Below, one piece after another: positions 47,513 through 55,976 of a stretch of DNA of 64,000 bases. The stretch covers positions 1 through 64,000 of the forward strand of contig CAVYXK010000013.1 of NCBI GenBank assembly GCA_963772445.1. The letters are read 5' to 3'. This DNA comes from CAVYXK01 sp963772445 (GTDB lineage Bacteria; Pseudomonadota; Alphaproteobacteria; Acetobacterales; Acetobacteraceae). Numbering within the stretch: position 1 is the first letter of the stretch; every line of letters starts with the position of its first letter. The notes below the pieces were generated by a model that saw only the letters and a program-made list of their open reading frames with translations, did no database searches and was not told the origin of the DNA. A program made the position numbers and the translations under genes.

Positions 47513-49080
47513 GAGACCGTCCAGAACCTGGGGGTGATTACGTCGCACTTCGATACGGACGACGTGCCCACCGCTCTGCGTTGGCATGATCCCTGTTGAA
47601 GGTCTCGTTCACCACCGAGGTTCGGACCTTGAGCATCAGATGCGCGCCTCTCGGCGACCAGCGCATTTGTTGGTTGGCGCCCATTCGGCGGTGCAGCAAC
47701 CACTGCACTGTACTCTCTGTGGTCGCCGTCGAGATTGGCTCATCGCTATGCCGGGCCTCCGCATAGTCGATGATCAGATCGGATTGCCCGGACACGTAGG
47801 TCTCGAGACTACGAAGCACGCCTGCCAACTTGGCCGCCGGCGCAGCGGCGGGTGATGCTCCTCTCGCAACGGCGTCGAGCGGTTCCAGCGTGTCGCTGAC
47901 CAGTTCGAGGGCTCGCTGCACCTGGCCGTGCCACAAGCGCCAACGAATGTGTTGGTCGACAATATCCGTGAGGCGGGCGCCTTCTTGACGATCTTCGGCG
48001 GTGGCATCCGGCCAGCCTTTGACGCTCTGGGCGACATGCTGAATGCGCATTGAGAGATGAAACCAATCCAACACGTGATGGGTTGCACCGACGCTCGCCG
48101 CCTCTCCCAAGGATCGCGGCCCGTCGGCGCCGTCGCTCAGGATGGTGACCGGCGTGCGCGATGTCGCCCCAAGGTCGTGCAGCACACCGCGCAACTGCTG
48201 TACTTGCCGATCGGCCTCAGCCGGCAGACTGCTGAATACGACCTGCTCGCCGTTGTCGTTGCTGACCTGAGCGACGAAAACCTCGAAAGACCGCCCCTGG
48301 TAGCTGCGAACCGCCTTCACATGCCCGCCGTCGATCGCGAGTGCGATCGATCGCGCTTCGGTTGGCGCAGCAGAGGGAGGCAGCTTCACCGCGTCTCTCT
48401 CGAGCCTGGCGCCGACACGCAGCGTCCGCTGGCGGATCGTCTCTACCTCCGGGGCGTCGCCGAGCGGGAAGAACTCATCCAGCAGCGAGCGGGCACGGCG
48501 GTATGGCAACAAGCTGCCCACCTTGGCGAGGGTGCGTTCATAGTCCGGCGTGCAGCGGTCGGGCATGATCTCCGCGACCGGGGTGATGGTCCGGCGCGAC
48601 GCCACGCCACATCGGCAGGGACCGAAACGCGGGGCACGAACGTCCACGACGCCATATAAAGACGTCAGTCGCCGGCGCCGGAAGTCCTTGATCGGACGTT
48701 GCGCGCCACAATAATCGCAGCAACGTCGGCTCCGGCAATGCTCCTCTGCCTGCGCCTGAACCACGTGGCGCTGCAGTCCGGCCAGGGTCATTTTCCCTTC
48801 TCCCACCGACAGCCCCAAGGTTTCCGCCGAGTATTCGGCCGTCGTGCACCCGCCGGCGCTGACCTCGTGCAGCTGCACGGTTCCCTCAACTCCGCCCAGT
48901 TCGACCATGACCCGCCACCTCATCCCGCCCTCCCGGTCCAGTGCCAGCAGGTCGATCCATAGACTGCTGGTTGAATGGGCCGTGGCGGCCCCCTTCACCG
49001 TGAGCATGCCATAGCCGAACGTTGGGCCCGGCATCCGTTTCGTCGAGCGGCGTAATCACCCCCAGGTTCTGGACGGTCTC
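47513..49080 (-). mobile_element. complete ISKra4-family insertion sequence
   Basis: A 1568-bp element with 30-bp perfect terminal inverted repeats: 47513-47542 (starting GAGACCGTCCAGAACCTGGG) and the complement at 49051-49080. It carries one intact transposase. No target duplication is visible: left flank CCGTGA, right flank CTTTGA. A relic of the same type is at 14043-14762. Confidence 0.9.
47538..49034 (-). CDS. ISKra4-family transposase
   Basis: This 498-aa protein is the DDE transposase of the enclosing element. It has a zinc-binding part (CCDYCGAQRPIKDF and GPCRCGVASRRT), a helical linker (LLPYRRARSLLDEFFPLGDA) and the catalytic domain with SIALAIDGGHVKAVRSYQGR (first Asp), VTILSDGADGPRSLG (second Asp) and VLDWFHLSMRIQHVAQSVKG, ending with STVQWLLHRRMGANQQMRWS. 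The true start may be inside the listed frame, since the first 40 residues are poorly typical. No stops or shifts are seen, so the element could be active. Confidence 0.88.
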   Translation of the reverse strand: MPGPTFGYGMLTVKGAATAHSTSSLWIDLLALDREGGMRWRVMVELGGVEGTVQLHEVSAGGCTTAEYSAETLGLSVGEGKMTLAGLQRHVVQAQAEEHCRSRRCCDYCGAQRPIKDFRRRRLTSLYGVVDVRAPRFGPCRCGVASRRTITPVAEIMPDRCTPDYERTLAKVGSLLPYRRARSLLDEFFPLGDAPEVETIRQRTLRVGARLERDAVKLPPSAAPTEARSIALAIDGGHVKAVRSYQGRSFEVFVAQVSNDNGEQVVFSSLPAEADRQVQQLRGVLHDLGATSRTPVTILSDGADGPRSLGEAASVGATHHVLDWFHLSMRIQHVAQSVKGWPDATAEDRQEGARLTDIVDQHIRWRLWHGQVQRALELVSDTLEPLDAVARGASPAAAPAAKLAGVLRSLETYVSGQSDLIIDYAEARHSDEPISTATTESTVQWLLHRRMGANQQMRWSPRGAHLMLKVRTSVVNETFNRDHANAERWARRPYRSAT

Positions 49081-49209
49081 CTTTGACCATTCCAAACCGC
49101 CTCGCCTCTATCCGGCACCAAAATCGGCAGAGTCCCCCGTCGGCCCTGAAGAATCAGGGAGATAGTCTGCGTTTGCGAACAACCGGCGCCAGATAGTCCC
49201 GGGCGTCAC

Positions 49210-49857
49210 CTATGGCGCCTGCCCGGCTTGCTGAAGCGGCACGAATGACGCGCGTCCTGGCCCCCAGGTGTAGCCGGGTGGCGGATTGGCCGCCGGCATC
49301 GGCGTCGCCGCCTCCCTTTGCTGTCCCTTTCCACGCGGTGTCGTCTTTGGTCTCGCTGCCGCCGGGCACTCATCGACCGCGAGCGCCTGCTGAATGGGCT
49401 TGCTTTGGGTATACGTCGCTAGTTCCTCGATGGTCGACAGCTGCATGACCTGGTCGAACATGCTGGAACTGATGCTGCAGAATCGGTCGCCGGACTTCAA
49501 CGCGAGTGTCGACTGCAGGTTCGCCAGCTCAGTAATGTATTTGTCGTGCTCCGTCTGGCCTCGCTTGCCATACGCGCGAGCAAAGAACGCTCTGAGATTC
49601 TTCTCTTTCGTCACGAGCGCCGGGCGCAAATGTCGAATGAGCGCGTTGTATTTGTCCCTGGTGCCGCAGGTCATGGTGATCAGCTGAAGCTGGCTTACCA
49701 GCGCGCTGACGTCGACGGCCGCCTTCTCCGCCGGACGCGCGCAGATGGGGGCACGCATCGTGGGCGGCATCGGCGGCACGAACTGCTCGGCCACGTTCTG
49801 CGGACTCGAGCAGCTCAATGTGCTGGCCGCGACGACCAGGGGGGCAAGACGACGCAT
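49210..49857 (-). CDS. secreted lipoprotein-like protein of unknown function
   Basis: I start at ATG 49857, which follows GGGAGG. The 215-aa product opens with a signal peptide (MRRLAPLVVAASTLSCSSPQ) whose Leu-Ser-Cys could be a lipobox. The mature part is mostly helical, with two cysteines in TMTCGTRDKYNAL and SGDRFCSISSS that could pair, and FFARAYGKRGQTEHDKYITE between them. The last 45 residues are rich in Pro/Ala/Gln and end in a PPPGYTWGPG tail. I recall similar proteins in related genomes as 'hypothetical' and know no function. No neighbouring gene is co-oriented. Confidence 0.7.
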   Translation of the reverse strand: MRRLAPLVVAASTLSCSSPQNVAEQFVPPMPPTMRAPICARPAEKAAVDVSALVSQLQLITMTCGTRDKYNALIRHLRPALVTKEKNLRAFFARAYGKRGQTEHDKYITELANLQSTLALKSGDRFCSISSSMFDQVMQLSTIEELATYTQSKPIQQALAVDECPAAARPKTTPRGKGQQREAATPMPAANPPPGYTWGPGRASFVPLQQAGQAP

Positions 49858-50375
49858 CGGGGACCTCCCAACCCGAGCGAGCGCCAACTCGGCAAGAAAG
49901 GCAAGCCGTACTCTCGGTCGGTGAAGTCCTGCAGGTCGAGGGCGAAGACGGCATCAACCTGCTGTGCATCGACTTCGTTGCACCAGGCGTCGCAGCGGAT
50001 CAGAGCCAGATCATCAACGGATAGGCGACAGAAGCCGACCTTCGGGGCACCTGTGCCGTTCCGGATGAAACCGATCTTGGCGAGGGTGTTGTAGCGGTTG
50101 GCGAGGACATAGAGGGTGCCGACATCAGGTTCGAGGCGCTGGCGTGGAAAGGACTCGCTCCTGCTCCTCGGCCGATAAAAGAATGGCGTTGCTCATCGTG
50201 GCCCGTTCGGGCTACCGCTCGGGTGGTAAGCCGACGTAGAGGTCTGGCCACACTGAGGTGCGCTGTGCGCCCAAGGCGGTCGTTCAGCTGCTCAGATGTC
50301 TGCTGCGGGTCGGATGCGGCGCTTCACGCCAGCGGACCCTGCTATCGCCGCTTAGGGGTGATGAAAGGCCGCGCC
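49858..50375. other. gap with possible degraded coding sequence
   Basis: No intact gene. The minus-strand frame from about 50150 to 49910 reads VGTLYVLANRYNTLAKIGFI and ALIRCDAWCNEVDAQQVDAV without a start or good stop. It has coding character but I recognise no family; probably a fragment. Confidence 0.3.
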
Positions 50376-50732
50376 TCAGTGCTTTATGCGTGACTTCGTC
50401 ATGTGGACCGCAACTCCGCCGTTAAGCTCTTCCTCCCTCTCCACTCGGTAACCGATCGCCTCGTAGAGGCGGATGTTCTGGACGAAAGGCTTATTGGTGT
50501 AGAGGCGCATGCCCGCCAACTCCAAAGATGCAGCTCGTTCCTCTGCTAATTTCAGGAGCCGCTTCCCAAAGCCGCGACCCTGAAAGGCTGTAAGGACTGC
50601 GACGTTCTCGATCAGAAGACAATCACCTTCGGGCACGGTCTCGATCAGCGCGGCCAGACGACTACCGACGCAGAGGAGGTCAAAGCGATGCTTCCTGTGA
50701 GGTGGACCCCATCCGTAGGACCGGCTAGTCAA
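50376..50732 (-). CDS. GNAT-family acetyltransferase, short N terminus
   Basis: Acetyl-CoA-dependent N-acetyltransferase of unknown substrate. Visible are the central strand ENVAVLTAFQGRGFGKRLLK with the pyrophosphate-binding QGRGFGK loop (motif A), MRLYTNKPFVQNIRLYEAIG (motif B) and the end YRVEREEELNGGVAVHM. At 118 aa it is about 30-40 residues shorter than usual; the first 15 residues (SRSYGWGPPHRKHRF) look unrelated, so the 5' end was probably replaced by a rearrangement. Function is doubtful. Confidence 0.65.
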   Translation of the reverse strand: MTSRSYGWGPPHRKHRFDLLCVGSRLAALIETVPEGDCLLIENVAVLTAFQGRGFGKRLLKLAEERAASLELAGMRLYTNKPFVQNIRLYEAIGYRVEREEELNGGVAVHMTKSRIKH

Positions 50733-51069
50733 TTGGCTTAACTACACCTCCCACCCCGGCTCCATCCGTTTCTTCCTAAACCAGAATGCAATCCTTGTCT
50801 GATGCCCGAAGGCGGACTGGCCGCATTCTACCCGATCCGGTCATTCATTGGCGATCCGGCGAACGGCCGGAGCCGACCCATTGTGGAAGTGCGCTACGGG
50901 CCCGCGAACGGCAGCATTGGGCTCCCGCCTTTGGACCATTGGCTACAGATTGGTCGAAATCGAGACCACGTCCATCCAGCCCTTGCCCGCCTCGCGACAG
51001 GCTCAATCGGTTTCCACGACGGGGGTCAACTGCCTCGCGGCTCTCGCGCAGCCTAGCCTGTGAGCAGCA
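50733..51069. other. gap, no gene seen
   Basis: A 106-codon ORF spans it but has no family features or ribosome site. It lies between the truncated acetyltransferase gene and the hairpin/att region. Confidence 0.3.
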
Positions 51070-51109
51070 AAATCAAGATGGTTGCGGGGCCCGGCAACCA
51101 TCTTGATTT
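51070..51109. terminator. 16-bp perfect hairpin next to att site
   Basis: Arms AAATCAAGATGGTTGC (51070-51085) and GCAACCATCTTGATTT (51094-51109) enclose an 8-base loop GGGGCCCG. It is the strongest palindrome seen outside element ends. There is no T-run, so it may be a protein-binding site or replication/excision signal instead of a terminator. Confidence 0.45.
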
Positions 51110-51126
51110 GCTGTTGCGCGGCTGAC

Positions 51127-51151
51127 GGTTCGAGTCCAGGTCCCCCAGCCA
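51127..51151 (+). other. tRNA-Gln 3'-end fragment, probable attachment site
   Basis: GGTTCGAGTCCAGGTCCCCC followed by AGCCA matches the T-loop to CCA end of alphaproteobacterial tRNA-Gln. The 5' side of the T-stem and the rest of a tRNA are absent, so this is not a functional tRNA. An integrase N-terminal fragment begins 97 bases downstream, the usual arrangement for an att site of a genomic island. Confidence 0.6.
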
Positions 51152-51247
51152 CGGTAGCGGAAAAGTCAATCCCGTCAGATAGTTGAGGCAATTCAAGGCG
51201 TTGCGTGGTCCCGAATGCTACAAAGGGGGGCTACAAACGTGCTGCCA

Positions 51248-51502
51248 ATGACCCGCCCAACCAAGCATCCAAAGACTGGAACCTACCTGATCCGTGTGGC
51301 CATCCCTGCACGACTTCGGGACAGTGCCCATCGGCTATTCGGGGTCCGCAGGGAGTTGCGGGAGAACCTTCGAACTAAAGACGCAACGATAGCACGCCAA
51401 CGCGCCCCTGAAGCCCTAGCGAAGCTTCGGGGGATGCTTGAGCAGGCGGCGCGTGTTGCCGAGGAGGCGCCAGTAGGGCATTGTCACGTTAACTTGGTTT
51501 AG
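51248..51502 (+). pseudogene. tyrosine integrase N-terminal fragment (DUF6538-like)
   Basis: The ORF reads MTRPTKHPKTGTYLIRVAIP then ARLRDSAHRLFGV and LRTKDATIARQRAPEALAKL. This is the arm-binding N-terminal domain found in many island integrases (pattern: HP.SG.Y..R..VP...R, then L.TKD...A). The gene is interrupted after about 75 residues by the IS6-type copy starting at 51477; the catalytic domain is not found nearby. Confidence 0.6.
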
Positions 51503-52305
51503 ACGGCGTGGAGCCCCGCACGCCCGTGCCGCGCATTTTATGCCGCGTGCCGGGCACACGTCTCCCACCGCCAGACGTTGAATGCATCCGAGCGGATCGC
51601 GCGGTAGGCGGTGGCTGCCATTAGATGTCGGCGTGGATGGAAGTGACCATGGATGAATGCGTGAGCGGAGAGGAAGCCCTGAGCCTGCTCGGGCGATTTG
51701 AAGCGCTGCATCTGTCGTTCTCGTCGTCGTGTGGGTCGATGTGAGTTCTCGGCGCGATTGTTGAGATATCGGCTTTGCCGGTGCTCGACATCGGGAAGCA
51801 AGTGACGCCGCGCCACACCGTAGCTTCTCAGTTTATCAGTTACGATCACTCGCGGTACATACTGCAAGCCCTTCAGCAGTCGGCGGAAGAAGTGCTTGGC
51901 AGCTTGGGCATCGCGTCGATCCTGAACAAGGATGTCGAGGACAACGCCGTGCTGATCGACGGCGCGCCAGAGATAGTGCTGCACTCCCTGGATCCGGATG
52001 AACACTTCATCCATGTGCCACTTGTCCCCGGGCCGGGGTCGGCGGCGGCGCAGGCAATTGGCAAAACTCTGGCCGAATTTCTTGCACCACCGCCGCACTG
52101 TCTCATAGGAGACCACGATGCCCCGCTCGGCCAGGAGCAGCTCGACGTCACGCAGGCTGAGGCTGAACACGTGATACAGCCACACAGCATGGCTGATGAC
52201 CTCGGCCGGGAAGCGATGGCGGTAGTGCGGGTCGGGTGGCGGCTTCATGCCACCACTCTCGCCCTCCCCCGCTCCGATCGCCAGCCTCGTTACCGTGACA
52301 ATGCC
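51477..52305 (-). mobile_element. IS6-type element, copy 1 (intact)
   Basis: An 829-bp element with ends GGCATTGTCACG..TTAAC and GTTACCGTGACAATGCC (inverted, about 16 of 18 alike). An almost identical copy in opposite orientation lies at 54839-55668. No 8-bp target duplication is seen at either copy or across the pair. Confidence 0.85.
51538..52248 (-). CDS. IS6-family transposase (copy 1)
   Basis: A 236-aa DDE transposase that moves its element by replicative co-integration. It starts MKPPPDPHYRHRFPAEVISH, has a helix-turn-helix (ELLLAERGIVVSYETVRRWC), and the catalytic residues in GDKWHMDEVFIRIQG (Asp), RVIVTDKLRSYGVAR (Asp) and NNRAENSHRPTRRRERQMQR (Glu). The frame is intact, unlike copy 2, so this copy could still act. 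Confidence 0.9.
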   Translation of the reverse strand: MKPPPDPHYRHRFPAEVISHAVWLYHVFSLSLRDVELLLAERGIVVSYETVRRWCKKFGQSFANCLRRRRPRPGDKWHMDEVFIRIQGVQHYLWRAVDQHGVVLDILVQDRRDAQAAKHFFRRLLKGLQYVPRVIVTDKLRSYGVARRHLLPDVEHRQSRYLNNRAENSHRPTRRRERQMQRFKSPEQAQGFLSAHAFIHGHFHPRRHLMAATAYRAIRSDAFNVWRWETCARHAA

Positions 52306-52699
52306 CTACAACGGCGACCTCGGAATCGTCCGCAACATCGACCTCGAACAGAGCGAGCTGATCGTCGACTTCGACGGGCGGGACGTCAGCTATGGGTTCG
52401 GAGAGCTCGACGAGCTGGTTCTGGCCTACGCAACGACCATCCACAAGAGCCAGGGATCGGAATATCCAGCGGTCGTTATCCCGCTAAGCACCCAGCATTA
52501 CACCATGCTGATGAGGAACCTGCTATACACCGGCGTCACCCGCGCCAAGCGGCTGGTGGTTCTCGTCGGCCAGAGGAAAGCGTTGGCAATTGCGGTCCGA
52601 AATCAGGGAACACGTCGTCGTTGGTCCAAGCTGCGGGAGTGGCTGCTCAACAAGCAGAGCACTGGGTCCAACGCGGTGCTGACTGCCGAGGCGCCGTAG
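52301..52699 (+). pseudogene. RecD2-like helicase C-terminal fragment
   Basis: The reading frame starts at the right edge of IS6 copy 1 and encodes YNGDLGIVRNIDLEQSELIV, the SH3-like insertion, then LAYATTIHKSQGSEYPAVVI (motif V) and LLYTGVTRAKRLVVLVGQRK (motif VI) of superfamily 1B helicases. The ATPase core with Walker A is missing. It precedes dnaB on the same strand. Confidence 0.75.
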
Positions 52700-52721
52700 C
52701 GGTCGGTCCGACTCCGCGCGC

Positions 52722-54230
52722 TTGTGTACGTTCGCGATCGTGAATGTCGAGTCGCCTCTCTTCGGGGTCTCCCAGCGCCTGCCGCCGTCCAACGTGGAGG
52801 CCGAGCAGGCGCTGCTGGGAGCCCTGCTCGCCAACAACAAAGCCTATGAGCGCGTCGCCGAATTCCTGATCTCGGAGCATTTCGCCGACCCCATCCATGG
52901 CCGCATCTATCAAGCGATTTCGCGCCGGATCGAGGCCGGACAGCTTGCCGATGCCCTCACCCTGAAGGCGGAGTTCGAGCATTCCGGCGTGCTCGAGGAG
53001 GTCGGCGGTACCGCCTATCTGGCTCAGCTCCTATCCGCCATGGTCGGCATCATCAATGCGGGCGAATATGGCAGGGCGATCCACGACGCCTGGCTTCGCC
53101 GCCAGCTGATCGAGATCGGCGAGACCGTCGTCAACAATGCCTTTGGCGCTGAGCCCGAACTGGACGGTCAGGCTCAGGTCGAGGCCGCCGAGCACAGCCT
53201 GTTCCAGCTCGCCACCGACGGCACAACGAGCGGCGGGTTTATCCCCTTCGACAGGGCATTGACCGAGGCGATCCGGGGTGCCGAGCGCGCCTTCAACCGC
53301 TCCGGTCATGTCTCCGGCCTGACCACCGGCTTACGCGATCTGGACGCGAAAACCGGCGGGCTGCACCCCTCCGATCTCGTCGTCCTCGCCGGTCGACCCG
53401 GCATGGGGAAGACGTCGCTCGCCACGACGATTGCTTTCTCAGCCGCCCGGGCTCTGCTCTCTGAGACTAGACAGGCTGACCCGAACGCGTCGCCGAAAAA
53501 GAGCGTGGCGATCTTCTCGCTGGAGATGAGCGCGGAGCAATTGGCAACCCGCATGCTCGCGGAGGAGGCGCGGGTCTCGGGCGATCGCATCCGTCGCGGT
53601 GATATCGGGCAGCGGGACTTCAATCGGATGGTCCTGGCGAGCCGGGCGCTTGCGACGCTGCCGGTCCACATCGATGACACGCCGGCGATCACGCTTTCGG
53701 CGCTGCGCACGCGTTGTCGGCGGCTCAAGCGGACCAAAGGGCTCGCTCTGGTGGTGGTCGACTATCTGCAACTGATGCGTCCCTCGACAGGCACGCGGGC
53801 AGAGAACCGCGTGCTGGAGATCAGCCAGCTCACGCAGGGTTTGAAGGCGATCGCCAAGGAACTAGCGGTGCCCGTGCTGGCGCTGTCGCAGCTCTCCCGT
53901 GCTGTGGAAAGCCGCGAGGATCGGCGCCCACAGCTGGCCGATCTGCGCGAATCGGGTACCATCGAGCAGGACGCCGATTCGGTGATGTTCGTCTACCGCG
54001 ACGAGTATTACCTGGCGCAACATTCGCCCAAGCAGATGGCTTACGAGTTGGAGGAGAAATTTCAGAGTCAGCTAGACAAATGGCAACGCGACATGGAGGC
54101 GGCGCACAACAAGGCGGAGCTGATCATCGCCAAGCAGCGGCACGGCCCGACCGGCAAGATCGATCTGTTCTTCGAGGGCGAGTTCACCCGTTTCAGCGAT
54201 ATCGATCTGGTCCATAAGCCGGATGCTTGA
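52722..54230 (+). CDS. dnaB: replicative DNA helicase DnaB
   Basis: Hexameric 5'-3' helicase of about 500 aa. The N-terminal domain begins RLPPSNVEAEQALLGALLAN; the RecA-like domain has Walker A GRPGMGKTSLA near residue 225, SLEMSAEQLATRML, Walker B VVVDYLQLM near 345, and LSQLSRAVESREDRRPQLAD (arginine finger region), ending RHGPTGKIDLFFEGEFTRFS. The start is uncertain: TTG 52722 or GTG 52740, neither with a good ribosome site. A long Gln/Lys-rich insert (EEKFQSQLDKWQRDMEAAHN) lies near the C terminus, a trait of plasmid or phage DnaB in this group. Its association with a RecD-like fragment and flanking IS6 copies suggests plasmid or phage origin. Confidence 0.88.
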   Translation: MCTFAIVNVESPLFGVSQRLPPSNVEAEQALLGALLANNKAYERVAEFLISEHFADPIHGRIYQAISRRIEAGQLADALTLKAEFEHSGVLEEVGGTAYLAQLLSAMVGIINAGEYGRAIHDAWLRRQLIEIGETVVNNAFGAEPELDGQAQVEAAEHSLFQLATDGTTSGGFIPFDRALTEAIRGAERAFNRSGHVSGLTTGLRDLDAKTGGLHPSDLVVLAGRPGMGKTSLATTIAFSAARALLSETRQADPNASPKKSVAIFSLEMSAEQLATRMLAEEARVSGDRIRRGDIGQRDFNRMVLASRALATLPVHIDDTPAITLSALRTRCRRLKRTKGLALVVVDYLQLMRPSTGTRAENRVLEISQLTQGLKAIAKELAVPVLALSQLSRAVESREDRRPQLADLRESGTIEQDADSVMFVYRDEYYLAQHSPKQMAYELEEKFQSQLDKWQRDMEAAHNKAELIIAKQRHGPTGKIDLFFEGEFTRFSDIDLVHKPDA

Positions 54231-54402
54231 GCATTCCTTCCTCGAGGTGCGGCGACCTGCATGACCCGTTAACGTGCAGTTTTGAACAAATCGTGCGGTG
54301 ACCCCTGTTACGCTCGCGCGGCTACGAAGCGGCCCCGAACCGGTGCGCCCAACACCGATCCGGGGCCTGACCGCAACCCTTGTCTCAGAAGGATCACGGC
54401 TG

Positions 54403-54840
54403 ATGACTACTCAAACCAAACGCACTCGCGATCTCAAGCGCGACCGCCTCGCCGGCTATCTCGCACCACCGACGCCGCGCGAGCGCGCCGCCCGCACCTC
54501 CCGGAGTGGACTGTTCGATTCCCCCGACGATGCACGTGTCTTCGGCTACGCGCGCGTCAGCACCGATGCGCAGGCCGAGGACGGCGAGAGCCTGGACGTG
54601 CAGCGCCGCCAGCTCGAAGGCTGGGCGATGCAACACGGCCGCGCGATCGATGCCGTGCACATCGAGGCCGGCGTCTCGGGCGCTGTGCCGTTCGCCGAGC
54701 GTCCCGAGGGCGGCAAGCTGTGGACGGAATTGCGCAAGGGCGACGTGCTGGTCGCCGCCAAGCTCGACCGTATGTTCCGCAGCGCGCTCGACTGCCTGAC
54801 CGTGGTCGAGGCGTTCAAGACGCGCGGCGTGTCGCTCTGG
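54403..54840 (+). pseudogene. serine resolvase N-terminal fragment
   Basis: The ATG follows AAGGA. After a 45-residue basic leader the catalytic domain reads VFGYARVSTDAQAEDGESLD (Ser nucleophile), VQRRQLEGWAMQ, LWTELRKGDVLVAAKLDRMF and RSALDCLTVVEAFKTRGVSL. It is cut by IS6 copy 2 after about 145 residues; the DNA-binding end is lost. Confidence 0.8.
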
Positions 54841-55668
54841 CATTGTCACGGTAACGAGGCTGGCGATCGGAGCGGGGGAGGGCGAGAGTGGTGGCATGAA
54901 GCCGCCACCCGACCCGCACTACCGCCATCGCTTCCCGGCCGAGGTCATCAGCCATGCTGTGTGGCTGTATCACGTGTTCAGCCTCAGCCTGCGTGACGTT
55001 CGAGCTGCTCCTGGCCGAGCGGGGCATCGTGGTCTCCTATGAGACAGTGCGGCGGTGGTGCAAGAAATTCGGCCAGAGTTTTGCCAATTGCCTGCGCCGC
55101 CGCCGACCCCGGCCCGGGGACAAGTGGCACATGGATGAAGTGTTCATCCGGATCCAGGGAGTGCAGCACTATCTCTAGCGCGCCGTCGATCAGCACGGCG
55201 TTGTCCTCGACATCCTTGTTCAGGATCGGCGCGATGCCCAAGCTGCCAAGCACTTCTTCCGCCGACTGCTGAAGGGCTTGCAGTATGTACCGCGAGTGAT
55301 CGTAACTGATAAACTGAGAAGCTACGGTGTGGCGCGGCGTCACTTGCTTCCCGATGTCGAGCACCGGCAAAGCCGATATCTCAACAATCGCGCCGAGAAC
55401 TCACATCGACCCACACGACGACGAGAACGACAGATGCAGCGCTTCAAATCGCCCGAGCAGGCTCAGGGCTTCCTCTCCGCTCACGCATTCATCCATGGTC
55501 ACTTCCATCCACGCCGACATCTAATGACAGCCACCGCCTACCGCGCGATCCGCTCGGATGCATTCAACGTCTGGCGGTGGGAGACGTGTGCCCGGCACGC
55601 GGCATAAAATGCGCGGCACGGGCGTGCGGGGCTCCACGCCGTCTAAACCAAGTTAACGTGACAATGCC
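54839..55668 (+). mobile_element. IS6-type element, copy 2 (decayed)
   Basis: Same element as 51477-52305 in opposite orientation, 830 bp because of one inserted T near 54998. Together the copies enclose 52306-54838 as inverted IS6 ends. Confidence 0.88.
54896..55607 (+). pseudogene. IS6-family transposase (copy 2), two lesions
   Basis: Compared with copy 1, an extra T (GACGTTCGAG for GACGTCGAG) shifts the frame after SLSLRDV, and a TGG-to-TAG change at 55177-55179 stops the frame after QGVQHYL, where copy 1 has Trp. The remainder is nearly identical. This copy cannot make transposase on its own. Confidence 0.9.
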
Positions 55669-55823
55669 CTGGCAGGTCTTCGAAGGCCGCGGGTCAAGGC
55701 GGGCCAGAGCGAAGATCTTCGGTCGGTCCGCAAGCTCCGGTTCCGCCTCGATCTCTGGACTGCGATAGCGGCCCCACTAGAACCGCGATTCGTTCAGTCC
55801 TTTTGGTTTTGTTTCTGTGTGTT

Positions 55824-55976
55824 TTAGTGGGCAGCCTTTGACAACGCTTGTGCCCGCAGCCATCCCATCACTAGCCTTCCGTTCCATACCGGGAATGGCA
55901 GATCGCGGTCGCGCTCGATCCGGTCCTGGCAGTTGTTCAGAAATGCCAGCACGGTCTCGCGCTCTAACGGTGTCAT
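55824..55976 (-). CDS. small hypothetical protein (50 aa)
   Basis: The ATG at 55976 follows GGAGAG by 9 bases. The product MTPLERETVLAFLNNCQDRI continues with RDLPFPVWNGRLVMGWLRAQ and ends SKAAH. Codon use suits a real gene of this genome. No membrane segment; no family recognised. It stands alone downstream of IS6 copy 2. Confidence 0.45.
   Translation of the reverse strand: MTPLERETVLAFLNNCQDRIERDRDLPFPVWNGRLVMGWLRAQALSKAAH

Noticed and set aside
51118..51152. Complete tRNA gene
   Set aside because: Only the T-loop to CCA part is present; the 5' T-stem strand does not pair and no anticodon arm or 5' acceptor strand is found, so it is an att-type fragment.
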